From: Verrucomicrobiota bacterium
Lineage (GTDB): Bacteria; Verrucomicrobiota; Verrucomicrobiia; Verrucomicrobiales; Verrucomicrobiaceae
NCBI GenBank assembly: GCA_017301975.1
Contig: JAFLEI010000006.1
Span: 152,703-216,702 of the forward strand
Direction: 5' to 3'
DNA length: 64,000 bases
Made by a program: the position numbers and the translations under genes. A model generated the notes under the pieces. It had not been told where the DNA came from, did no database searches, and saw nothing but the letters and a program-made list of their open reading frames with translations. This document shows positions 8,499 through 16,336 of the stretch, one piece after another; positions within the stretch are counted from its first letter, which is position 1; the number at the start of each line of letters is the position of its first letter.

Positions 8499-8788
8499 GC
8501 GGCGAGGGATGTCCAGCGTATCTGAAAGGCATCGGAGGCAACCCTGGATGCTTTCGATTCAGCCAGAATGACAGCCGGTGACGTGTCATCGGATCGTAAG
8601 GAAACGGGCGCTGAGATTGAATTCAAAGTCACAGCATCACCGGACCGAAAACCAGTTTCGGGTATGTCGGTGGGATGATCTTCAATGCCTTTTGTGCTGA
8701 TGATGTACATGCGAAGAGAACTGGGTGTTCGCAAATATCGCCGTTCACGCCGGGCAGTCATTCCCCACAGATGCGGGGTATCATTCAT
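8495..8788 (-). CDS. Small protein of unknown function
   Basis: A 97-aa ORF starting ATG at 8788, 11 bp after the stop of the VanZ-like gene, and ending in an ATGA overlap with the next small ORF. The N-terminal third is basic (MTARRERRYLRTPSS) and the rest is predicted beta-rich with no membrane segment. The Arg-rich opening before a strand resembles the beginning of PilZ-like domains, but the diagnostic D/NxSxxG motif is absent, so I do not assign it. The tight spacing on both sides supports it being a real gene in the signalling operon. Confidence 0.5.
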   Translation of the reverse strand: MNDTPHLWGMTARRERRYLRTPSSLRMYIISTKGIEDHPTDIPETGFRSGDAVTLNSISAPVSLRSDDTSPAVILAESKASRVASDAFQIRWTSLAA

Positions 8789-8799
8789 CCCGAGCTGAT

Positions 8800-9804
8800 T
8801 TATGGACGGCTTGCTCTTGCTTGAGCGGACTCAGGCAGGTCCTCGCGCGGCAGCAAGCGAAGCTGGTGGATTTGAAGAGATGCCGCCGGTTCTCCTGCTG
8901 CCAAAAAGACTACCAACTGATGGACATGCCGGGTGAGATCAGCCTCTGGCCATTGGATTTGGATTCGGTGCCGCCCAGGCTGCATCCACCCGCCGGCGCG
9001 AAGTCGTGACGCTTTTGTTCCTTTCAAATCCAGCCGCAAGCCCACTTCGACTGCCTCCGAAGCCTCCAAGGTTCCATCAATCTCCAGGCGATCAAAGTGA
9101 GTCCAGTCACGATCGAGGGTGTCTAGATGCGCGCTGGCCGCTTGTTGACTGGTGCGATCGAGGATCATACGGCCAGACGGCATGGTTTGATGGTCGCTGG
9201 AGTCCGGGGCAGGTTCCATAGACCAGAAAAAGCCCCCTGATTTTCCGGTGAAATCGGTCAGCACGGGAAATCGCCTGTCGGCAGATTGCCGTGCCATCAT
9301 GACCTGTGCGGTCCAGACGAAAGGTGGTGACAGGAGGCCCGCGACGGCCATGACTCGCATGATTACTCGCAGCCTTGTCGATCGAAACAGGACCGCGCTG
9401 TTCCAGAGGGTGCCTGCGATGATTCCCGCAAGGTCCCACATGAGATCCCGGATGTCTGCGGTTCGGTGAAACCAGGGCTGGATGATTTCCACCAAGGCAG
9501 CCAAAAGGCATGCAGAAAGAGCCGCCGAAAACAGGCTGAGCTTGTTACTGCCGGTGCTGGTTCGGAACAAAGCCTCCAATGCCACGCAGCAGATCCCCAT
9601 CAAGGGTGCATGCATGCGATTGAGGCACTCGGCTCTCCAGCCTGAATTCCAACCTTCTGGCAGCGGCAGCATGAAAGCGAGACCGAACCCGACCAGGAGG
9701 GACGAGCGAATCAAAGTGGGCAGAGATAAACGCTTCACACCGGGTGATTTCAAAGAGGACGCGAAACGCAGGGTACCGCGGAGCCAAAACCTGGCAATTG
9801 CCAT
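8800..9804 (-). CDS. VanZ-like membrane protein with a soluble C-terminal domain
   Basis: From the ATG at 9804 this is 334 aa. The N-terminal half has several hydrophobic helices and the VanZ signature VEIIQPWFHRTADIRDLMWD followed by LAGIIAGTLW. The C-terminal 150 residues are hydrophilic and beta-rich, ending with repeated Leu/Arg strands, which could be a carbohydrate-binding-like fold. VanZ-family proteins in polysaccharide clusters are common but have no settled function. The frame extends upstream to 9864, but the extra residues look noncoding and cut into the divergent promoter region shared with the YdcF-like gene. It is the first gene of the minus-strand operon. Confidence 0.75.
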   Translation of the reverse strand: MAIARFWLRGTLRFASSLKSPGVKRLSLPTLIRSSLLVGFGLAFMLPLPEGWNSGWRAECLNRMHAPLMGICCVALEALFRTSTGSNKLSLFSAALSACLLAALVEIIQPWFHRTADIRDLMWDLAGIIAGTLWNSAVLFRSTRLRVIMRVMAVAGLLSPPFVWTAQVMMARQSADRRFPVLTDFTGKSGGFFWSMEPAPDSSDHQTMPSGRMILDRTSQQAASAHLDTLDRDWTHFDRLEIDGTLEASEAVEVGLRLDLKGTKASRLRAGGWMQPGRHRIQIQWPEADLTRHVHQLVVFLAAGEPAASLQIHQLRLLPREDLPESAQARASRP

Positions 9805-9883
9805 GATGACGAAGTGACGAAAGGTTGGAGCAGGACAAGCAAGGCGGGTTTCAGGGGCGAACACAGAGGCATTTCTTTATCCA

Positions 9884-10699
9884 GTGGTTGCAGAGCGAAC
9901 CCCTGCGGCTCTACTTCTTGGAGTGAACACGCTTTTGAAAATCGCCCTGCAATTGAGTCAGCCTTTATGTTTAATCTGGCTCCTGCTGGGACTTTGGCTG
10001 TTGCGCCTGTTTTGGAAACGGCGAAGCAGCGGCTTGTGGGTGCCTGCCTCCGCCTGGCTGATGCTCACGGCAATCTCTTGCACGCCAATAGCGTCCGTTT
10101 TCCTGGCAAGTCTTGAGGATCAGAATCCCAAGGTCCCATTGGAGCAGATCCCTGCCGCAGATGCGATTTTGTGCTTGGGTGGTGGCGCGGAGCCGTCATT
10201 GTCAGAGCCCACGGGATTTCACCTGAAAATTGGAGCTGACCGCCTGACTACAGCACTCACGCTCGCGGCGGCGGGGAAGGCTCCTATGCTGATCCTCGGA
10301 GGCGGCGGTTTTCCGCATGAGGGAAGGATGTTTTCAGAGGCAGATGCAGTTCGTGACTATCTCTCAGCCCACGTTCCTCTCAACACCCAAGTGCATAGCC
10401 TGGGAGCGTGCAGCGACACCCATGACGAGGCTTTGAAGGTCGCGGATTTGATGAAGCAGCGCGGATTGAAGCGACTTTTGCTCGTCACCAGCGCGAACCA
10501 CATGCCGCGTGCCGCGGCCACCTTCAGCAAGGCAGGGGTGCAGGTGACTGCTGTTCCCTGCAACTATCACAGCAGCCTCAATCGCGTGGGTGATCTTCAC
10601 TGGTTTCATTGGCCCAGCCACCATGGGTTTGAGATTTTTTCCTTTTGGATTCATGAGGTCATCGGCCACTATGTGTATCGCTGGCGCGGGTGGATTTGA
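9884..10699 (+). CDS. YdcF/ElyC-like protein (DUF218)
   Basis: The 271-aa protein has two hydrophobic segments in its first 75 residues, then a DUF218 domain. Characteristic pieces are DAILCLGGGAEP, LILGGGGFPHEG and LLLVTSANHMPRAAATF. E. coli relatives ElyC and SanA act at the inner membrane in envelope polysaccharide metabolism; the reaction here is unknown. The start is a GTG at 9884. It is divergent from the VanZ-like gene, and both promoters probably lie in the roughly 80-bp gap. No gene follows on this strand for 440 bp. Confidence 0.82.
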   Translation: MVAERTPAALLLGVNTLLKIALQLSQPLCLIWLLLGLWLLRLFWKRRSSGLWVPASAWLMLTAISCTPIASVFLASLEDQNPKVPLEQIPAADAILCLGGGAEPSLSEPTGFHLKIGADRLTTALTLAAAGKAPMLILGGGGFPHEGRMFSEADAVRDYLSAHVPLNTQVHSLGACSDTHDEALKVADLMKQRGLKRLLLVTSANHMPRAAATFSKAGVQVTAVPCNYHSSLNRVGDLHWFHWPSHHGFEIFSFWIHEVIGHYVYRWRGWI

Positions 10700-11143
10700 G
10701 GAAGCCTTGTCCATTTTGGCTGCAGACCAACAGGCAGCCGTCTCGAGGGGGCAATGATGTAAAAATGGTAAGAGAGCATTTAAAAATGCACCATTCGTTT
10801 ACGGGTGAAGAATGTCTGTTCAGAAGTCGATTTTCGCGATCCCTAGGCACGCTCCGCTCCAGCATCGCTGACTTGTCTGTGGGTTGGACACGTTTAAGAT
10901 TTCACGTCTGCCTGGAGGGCTCCATGCCTGACGGGCTGCGGCCTCGGCCTTATGCAGTTCTTACCCGAAGATATGCAGGTATCAGACTGCCATACACGGC
11001 TCCTGCGTAACTAGCAGACCCTGCTAACTTTTGTGAAAAGTGCATTGCCGTAAAGTGGGCTTTGACAGCCTTCTATGTCGCCGCGAAATAGAAACTGATT
11101 TCATCAGAAATGGCACAAATAAGGCAATCCAATTTCATCAACT
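10700..11143 (+). other. Intergenic region, no gene recognised
   Basis: The 444 bp between the YdcF-like gene and the next GT4 gene contain an open frame (10690-11010) with Cys/Arg-rich, non-globular composition and no family resemblance, so I treat it as noncoding. A TTGACA at 11063-11068 lies 75 bp upstream of the GT4 start, but no good -10 hexamer follows at 16-18 bp. I saw no rho-independent terminator or riboswitch motif. Confidence 0.5.
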
Positions 11144-12373
11144 ATGCGCATTCTCTGGGTCAAGACAGGTCCCCTTCACCCTATAGACACCGGTGGGAAG
11201 AGGCGCACACATGCGATGCTGACTGAAATCAGCCGAGAACACGAGGTCACCTACCTCTCGCTTTTACCCGACGGCACAGTGCTGGATGACAAAGAAGCAG
11301 ATGATGACTATGCAGCACACAAGATATGGATTTCCACCCGGATCGCTCCCAAGTGGACGTTTCAATTTTGGTTCGACTTGATCCGGAGCACAATTTTCAG
11401 CTCCAAACCCTACGCATTGGAGAAGTATGAGGTGCTCCCTATGCGCAAGAAATTGCAAGAGATGTCCGCCACGGGAGGGTTCGACTTGGTGATCTGCGAC
11501 TTTTTGGCCCCTGCGTTGAACTTTGTGGGACTGCGCTTCTCAGCGCCAGCAGTGTTGTTTCAGCACAACATCGAATCTCAGATCTGGAAGCGGCTGGCAT
11601 TAAGCCAGACTTCCGTATTGAAAAGTTGGTATTTTCGCATTCAATACCTCAGGATGAAGAAGTGGGAGGCAAAACTCTCCGCACTTTTTGACGGCGTGAT
11701 CACAGTTTCTTCGGAAGACTCGGAGATTGCACGGGCTGAATACGGCCTCACCAATGTTCTTGGGCACGTGCCGACGGGAGTAGATGTGGCAACTTTCCGG
11801 CCGAGTGTTCAAGGCAACTCCGACAGGCCTTTCACCATTGGATTCCTCGGTTCCATGGACTGGCGGCCTAACGTTGATGCGTGCCTGTACTTTGTCCGCG
11901 AGATACTTCCGAGGGTCTGGGAGATGCTCCCGCAGAGCCGCCTCAAAATCATCGGGCGGAATCCACCCAGCAGTCTTCACAATCTGGCCTCCATTGATGC
12001 GCGGATTGAGGTAACCGGTACGGTTGATGATGTGCAACCGTATGTACATCAATGCCACGTCATCGCGGTGCCCCTCATGGCGGGTGGAGGTACCCGTATC
12101 AAGATTTACGAAGCGATGGCGATGGGGGTTCCGGTGGTATCGACAACTATTGGAGCAGAAGGACTGGCGGTCACGCATGGCGAGGACATTCTGCTTGCGG
12201 ATGGCTCCGCCGACTTCTCCGCCGCGCTGGTTAAACTGGAGGGCGACCCTGAATTGTCTTCGAAATTAGCCGTTAAGGCTCGCGAGCAAATGGAATTGTG
12301 CCATTCATGGGCCGCAGCCACGCGTTGTTTCATGAAACTGTGCATGCTGCGCCTCTCCTCAACATCGACATAA
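11144..12373 (+). CDS. Glycosyltransferase family 4 protein, Stp1-like
   Basis: A complete 409-aa GT-B enzyme. The start MRILWVKTGPLHPIDTGGKR matches sugar transferases of the Stp1 type. The donor half shows GFLGSMDWRPNVDACLYF, then PLMAGGGTRIKIYEAMAMG and VVSTTIGAEGL. It is an intact relative of the truncated copy at 3316-3927, whose DYMPNVDALRWYF aligns with the DWRPNVDACLYF region. The gene is followed 4 bp later by a methyltransferase, so the two likely form an operon. It should add a sugar to a growing lipid-linked repeat; the specificity is unknown. Confidence 0.9.
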   Translation: MRILWVKTGPLHPIDTGGKRRTHAMLTEISREHEVTYLSLLPDGTVLDDKEADDDYAAHKIWISTRIAPKWTFQFWFDLIRSTIFSSKPYALEKYEVLPMRKKLQEMSATGGFDLVICDFLAPALNFVGLRFSAPAVLFQHNIESQIWKRLALSQTSVLKSWYFRIQYLRMKKWEAKLSALFDGVITVSSEDSEIARAEYGLTNVLGHVPTGVDVATFRPSVQGNSDRPFTIGFLGSMDWRPNVDACLYFVREILPRVWEMLPQSRLKIIGRNPPSSLHNLASIDARIEVTGTVDDVQPYVHQCHVIAVPLMAGGGTRIKIYEAMAMGVPVVSTTIGAEGLAVTHGEDILLADGSADFSAALVKLEGDPELSSKLAVKAREQMELCHSWAAATRCFMKLCMLRLSSTST

Positions 12374-12377
12374 ACCC

Positions 12378-13211
12378 ATGTCTGCCGAACACGAACGCTC
12401 ACCTGAACGACTGCGTCACCACTTTAACGTAGAGAAAGAACTAGCCCTCCAGATGCGGAGTTCAACACGAGCTGAACGTACGCAACTTTTCAAAACGCTC
12501 TATGATCAGTTATTTGAACGAGTGCCGGACCACCCGCGGCTGACACGGCGCGACACGCCCGAGTCAAGTCGCCGTAAAGTCGAATCTCAACTTCGTCTTC
12601 TACGCCCGTTCCTCAAAAAGGAGACTGTGTTTATGGAGTTTGCACCTGGCGATTGCAGACTTGCGGCCGCCGTGGCCTCCGATGTGAAGCGCGTTATTGG
12701 CATCGACATCTCCGACCAGCGTGCGCTGGGAGATCATCCTCCAGCCAATTTTGAACTCGTTGTCTATGATGGTTACGAGCTTGCTGTTCCCGATGCTACT
12801 GCTGACGTTATTTTCAGCTACCAATTTCTAGAGCACCTGCACCCAGACGATGTCGATGAGCATTTCGCCATGGTACGCCGCCTGCTCAGGCCTGGCGGGG
12901 TGTATGTTTTCGACACCCCGCATCGTTACTCGGGCCCACATGACATCTCGCGCTACTTTGGTACGCAATTGGTCTGTTTTCATTTTCAGGAATGGACCTT
13001 TCGCGAGATGCGCTCCCTCTTATTGCGTCACGGGTTTGGGAAAGCCTGTGCTTTTCGTTATGGCAAGCCACTCGGGAGTCGAATTTTGAATAGGTCTAAC
13101 GACATCCTTGAAAGGGTGGTGGGGATGCTGCCCTTCTCCATACGCCAACGCATTAGCGCCCACTTGTTTCCCTCCGTCACCGTGGCAGCAACACTTCACG
13201 AAAGCTCTTAA
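12378..13211 (+). CDS. Class I SAM-dependent methyltransferase
   Basis: The 277-aa protein has a Rossmann-type methyltransferase core. FMEFAPGDCRLAAAVA stands in place of motif I, VIGIDISD supplies the acidic residue after strand 2, ADVIFSYQFLEHLHPDD is the motif IV region, and LLRPGGVYVFDTPHR is the post-core strand. This layout is common in enzymes that methylate glycans or glycolipids. It follows the GT4 gene by 4 bp and converges with the EEP-family gene 15 bp further on. The substrate is unknown. Confidence 0.85.
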   Translation: MSAEHERSPERLRHHFNVEKELALQMRSSTRAERTQLFKTLYDQLFERVPDHPRLTRRDTPESSRRKVESQLRLLRPFLKKETVFMEFAPGDCRLAAAVASDVKRVIGIDISDQRALGDHPPANFELVVYDGYELAVPDATADVIFSYQFLEHLHPDDVDEHFAMVRRLLRPGGVYVFDTPHRYSGPHDISRYFGTQLVCFHFQEWTFREMRSLLLRHGFGKACAFRYGKPLGSRILNRSNDILERVVGMLPFSIRQRISAHLFPSVTVAATLHESS

Positions 13212-13226
13212 CGGAAATCGGGTCGA

Positions 13227-14471
13227 TCAATGAGCAAGCTTGTCATCTAGAAGGCGCAGCCTAGATGTCACCGCGCGATGCTGGGAGGGCCTGTCTTTTT
13301 CAGTCACACACTCCAAAGATGACCAATGATGGTCATAGAACACATAATCAATGCGCATCCATGGCCCACCTAGGCTCAGGGGGTTGCGTGTAGCGCCTGG
13401 CAAAGTGAATCCGAATCCCGAGCCAGACGCCAAATGAGAATCCCCCAGTTCCTTGGTGATCGAACGGTGAATCCATCCGGTGCTTGGGGCGTTGAAGTCG
13501 CCAGCGACAACGCATGGGTTGGGATCGGTCCGCACAGCGTGCAAAATTTTCTCCACATCGGCCATTTGACCGTCCCAAAACGTCTGGTATTCCCGACGCT
13601 TTTTCGCCCAAGGTGTGCCAGGCACCCCCAAAACGCCCCACAAAAAAGCTCCCCGCTTATAAAAACTCAGAACGTCTCGTGGGGTTCGCAGGTGGACAAC
13701 AAAAATGGAGACAGGATGACCGTTCCAATCGATGACAAAACGGGCAACCGCGCCATTCAGGGGTGATTCAGGAGTGCCTAGCGCAGCACTCTCTGTGATC
13801 GGATAGCGGCTGATCAACGTGAGTTCACCCAAACTGACTCCATGTTTAAATTCAGCATAGTCTGGTGAACGAAGGAACCCATCAGCTCTCCCTGAAGCCT
13901 CCTGAAACGCAATGAGATCAGGACTTGTGGCGTTTTTAAACGGTTGGAGACTCTGGTTCATATGCTGCCCACGGTTGTAGGTCATAATTGTCAATTCGTC
14001 ATCCAAATGCGGGCTTCCGTCAGTTGGCTTATGAACCAATCCATACCCCAGCCATCCCCATAGGAGCAAAGCCACCGTTGCAATCTGCGCCAGAAAAGAT
14101 GGCCGATGAAAGATCAGAGCGAGAGGCAGCAGCACGAAGAATGGTAAAAGCCATGCAAGCGGAGGGACATACAGGAGAAATGCCGAGGTTATGTTCTTTT
14201 CTCCCACCCAGCTCAGCGCAAGCCACAGAGCAACACAGAAGCCGCAGTAAGTCACAGCAAGCGAAAAAATGGCTCCTCGAAAAATGCGCAATATGAGACT
14301 TCCCAACACGCCTTTTTCTGCGGCCGCGACCAGACGGTGCCCGAACCTGGCAACTTTTTGGTTAAACCATCGCTCACCAAAATTACCGCTCCCAGCATGT
14401 GGCGTGCCGGCCAATGTGACTGACGAAGGCTCTTTAGCAGTTGCCAATTCCTTCCCTGTATCGGTGCTCAT
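13227..14471 (-). CDS. Membrane-anchored endonuclease/exonuclease/phosphatase (EEP) family protein
   Basis: In this 414-aa protein, residues 70-145 hold three hydrophobic helices and residues 165-410 an EEP hydrolase domain. Key motifs are LTIMTYNRGQ, DLIAFQEASG (the metal-binding Glu), VVAGDFNAPST (the catalytic Asp/Asn pair) and RIDYVFYD. The terminal SQHRAVTSRLRL supplies the His, with SQH in place of the usual SDH. Such membrane proteins act on phosphodiesters such as nucleic acids or phospholipids outside or at the membrane. The stop of the pseudopilin gene overlaps its ATG, so the two are coupled. Confidence 0.85.
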   Translation of the reverse strand: MSTDTGKELATAKEPSSVTLAGTPHAGSGNFGERWFNQKVARFGHRLVAAAEKGVLGSLILRIFRGAIFSLAVTYCGFCVALWLALSWVGEKNITSAFLLYVPPLAWLLPFFVLLPLALIFHRPSFLAQIATVALLLWGWLGYGLVHKPTDGSPHLDDELTIMTYNRGQHMNQSLQPFKNATSPDLIAFQEASGRADGFLRSPDYAEFKHGVSLGELTLISRYPITESAALGTPESPLNGAVARFVIDWNGHPVSIFVVHLRTPRDVLSFYKRGAFLWGVLGVPGTPWAKKRREYQTFWDGQMADVEKILHAVRTDPNPCVVAGDFNAPSTGWIHRSITKELGDSHLASGSGFGFTLPGATRNPLSLGGPWMRIDYVFYDHHWSSLECVTEKDRPSQHRAVTSRLRLLDDKLAH

Positions 14472-14767
14472 TTCTCCAATTTCAGGTCACCTTCAACTGC
14501 GGGCACCCTTGGAGTAACTTCTTTTTTGAGGTCTGAAGGCTTTGGTTGACCCAAGCCTGGAGGGGTCGCTTTAGAAGACAACGGCGCAGTTGCAGTCATG
14601 GAGGCATCTCCGCCCTTCTTCTGCCATTCGGAATCCTGAGCTCCTTGCGGCTTACTGATTCCTTTGTTGTAAACAGCAAGCGATACCATGCTGAACAGTG
14701 TCAGAATAAAGAGCATGAGGAGGGACTCTGCAAAAGTGAATCCGCGTTTTGAGTGGAAGATTGACAT
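14468..14767 (-). CDS. Pseudopilin-like protein with a type IV prepilin signal
   Basis: The 99-aa protein opens MSIFHSKRGFTFAESLLMLF, a class III prepilin signal: basic leader, Gly9-Phe10 cleavage site and Glu at mature position 5, followed by a hydrophobic helix to about residue 31. The rest is Pro/Lys-rich and low complexity, ending EKVTP/LEK-like, with no pilin globular domain. Prepilin peptidase would process it and it could join a type II secretion or pilus-like fibre. It overlaps the EEP gene by ATGA. No other secretion genes are in the window, so its machinery is elsewhere. Confidence 0.72.
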   Translation of the reverse strand: MSIFHSKRGFTFAESLLMLFILTLFSMVSLAVYNKGISKPQGAQDSEWQKKGGDASMTATAPLSSKATPPGLGQPKPSDLKKEVTPRVPAVEGDLKLEK

Positions 14768-14867
14768 CTAGATTTGACGTGAGAAGGCTAAATTGGACAC
14801 GCCAAGATTAACGTAGCGTTGAACGTATGAGGCAGAGTCCGGAACTGGACTAAGATAGTTTTATTCC

Positions 14868-15077
14868 TCAATGGTTAGCATTATGAGCGTCCACATGTTG
14901 AAAGCGCATCGAAAAAAGCGGACTCTCCCTCTGGAGCGCTTTGGGAACAAAAGTCGAAGGCGCGCTGCTCATGCCCTGTCCCCCAAAATAATTACCGTTT
15001 TTGCTATGTCCAAAGGGATAAGAACAATTTGACAGAGCAAAAGCTATCAATAGTGAAGCGGTCACACGAATGATCAT
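14868..15077 (-). CDS. Small putative lipoprotein
   Basis: A 69-aa ORF beginning with a basic-hydrophobic signal (MIIRVTASLLIAFALSNCSY) with a Cys at 18. The LSNC box is a weak lipobox because Asn at -1 is unusual. The mature part is polar, rich in Ser, Gly and Asn. It lies 100 bp upstream of the pseudopilin on the same strand and may share its transcript. No family is recognised, and the call depends only on the signal-like N-terminus. Confidence 0.45.
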   Translation of the reverse strand: MIIRVTASLLIAFALSNCSYPFGHSKNGNYFGGQGMSSAPSTFVPKALQRESPLFSMRFQHVDAHNANH

Positions 15078-15342
15078 AAAGACGGCTTGGAAGTTAGCTG
15101 CAACTCATCAGAATAAGGAATTAACACCGCAACGGTAATCTGTCGAAGAACGACAATTACTCTTATCAATGCCTGTTTCAAATATTAATTTTTGATTTTT
15201 TAACGAAACGTGTACTTGAGCGAAACTTCACGATTGCGCAGGCGGTGTTCGTTACAACGGGGTTATTGATGCGGAATGGGTCGATTTTAACGGCCTTGAA
15301 GCAATCATGCCATTCACAGAAACGCGCTTTGGATAATCTCAT

Positions 15343-16275
15343 ATGATTCAGATGGATATAACCATAATAATAACCGCCTACAATTATGGGCATTTCCTCA
15401 AGGGGGCGATCAATGCGGCACTGGCTCAGGATCATCCAAATGTGCGTGTCATTGTGATTGATGATGGTTCCACTGATAACACTCCTGAAATTGCTGCTGA
15501 ATTTGGAGACTCTATCACTTATGTTCGCCAGCAAAATTCCGGCCTCCCTAAAACGCGAAATGCCGGCCTCCGTGAGGCAAGGACGGAGTGGGTGATTTTC
15601 ATGGATGCGGATGACAGGCTTTCTCCTGAGGCGGCATCACTGGCTGTGAAATTTCTTCAAAAAAGTGGTGTCGCCACCAATCTTGTTGTTTTCGGGGAAC
15701 AAATTTTTTCTGATGACCTGTATGAACCCGTTCATGTGGATGAGGGTGTTCTTCAACTCCCGCTTCAAGCCATTTCACTGAGGGATGTTGTGTTGCGCAA
15801 TCGTTTTGGGATTTGCGGGCTTGCCAGGCGCTCAGCAATGTTAGAGGTGGGAGGCTTTAACCCTTTAGCGGGTGGATCTGATGACCGGGACATGTTGATC
15901 AAGCTTGCTCATAGTGGGCCTATCTATTTTCTTGACTCCCCCCTTCGGCACTACCGGGTCCACTCGGCAAGCATGTGTCACAATACTGTTAAGCAGTCTG
16001 CGGATACGGAATGGGTTCTCAAGCATGCGAGAGAGAAATTCGGCAGTTTTCTTCCACCGTCTGATTGGGCAATGGCTCGGGCCATTTTTCTCTATCAAGT
16101 TGCTTATAGCTTTTTCTTGGCGCGGAGTCTGAAGAATGCGGCGGGTGCTTGTTTACGTTCGATTGCCACGAAACCATTGATTTCCAGCTCCGATTTCTCC
16201 GCCATGCCTTTTTTAGCTCGAACTCGGTTACTTCTAAGACTGGCTTTTGAACTGACCTGCTTGCGGAAGCATTAG
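15343..16275 (+). CDS. Glycosyltransferase family 2 protein
   Basis: A 310-aa GT-A fold enzyme. MDITIIITAYNYGHFLKGAI is the first strand and loop, VIVIDDGSTDNT the nucleotide-binding turn, and WVIFMDADDRLSPEA carries the DXD metal-binding motif. A later GGSDDRDMLIKLA segment fits the acceptor-side ED/DD motif. It should transfer a sugar from a UDP- or GDP-donor in the cytoplasm. ATGs at 15343 and 15352 are both possible starts. It is preceded by a 265-bp noncoding stretch and stands alone between minus-strand genes. Confidence 0.9.
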   Translation: MIQMDITIIITAYNYGHFLKGAINAALAQDHPNVRVIVIDDGSTDNTPEIAAEFGDSITYVRQQNSGLPKTRNAGLREARTEWVIFMDADDRLSPEAASLAVKFLQKSGVATNLVVFGEQIFSDDLYEPVHVDEGVLQLPLQAISLRDVVLRNRFGICGLARRSAMLEVGGFNPLAGGSDDRDMLIKLAHSGPIYFLDSPLRHYRVHSASMCHNTVKQSADTEWVLKHAREKFGSFLPPSDWAMARAIFLYQVAYSFFLARSLKNAAGACLRSIATKPLISSSDFSAMPFLARTRLLLRLAFELTCLRKH

Positions 16276-16336
16276 GTTCCAGTGTCTCCCCTCAGCCGTG
16301 GCCAAGCGTTGATGAGAGGATTTCGCGTTTGAATGG

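Noticed and set aside
10690..11010. Open frame of 106 codons after the YdcF-like gene
   Set aside because: Starts inside the preceding gene, has Arg/Cys/Pro-rich composition without secondary-structure pattern, and matches no family I know.
11063..11100. TTGACA as a sigma-70 -35 box before the GT4 gene
   Set aside because: No acceptable -10 hexamer follows at 16-18 bp; the nearest TATAAT-like sequence is at the wrong spacing.
15178..15534. Minus-strand ORF of 118 codons overlapping the GT2 start
   Set aside because: It is largely antisense to the clear GT2 gene and has no recognisable domain.
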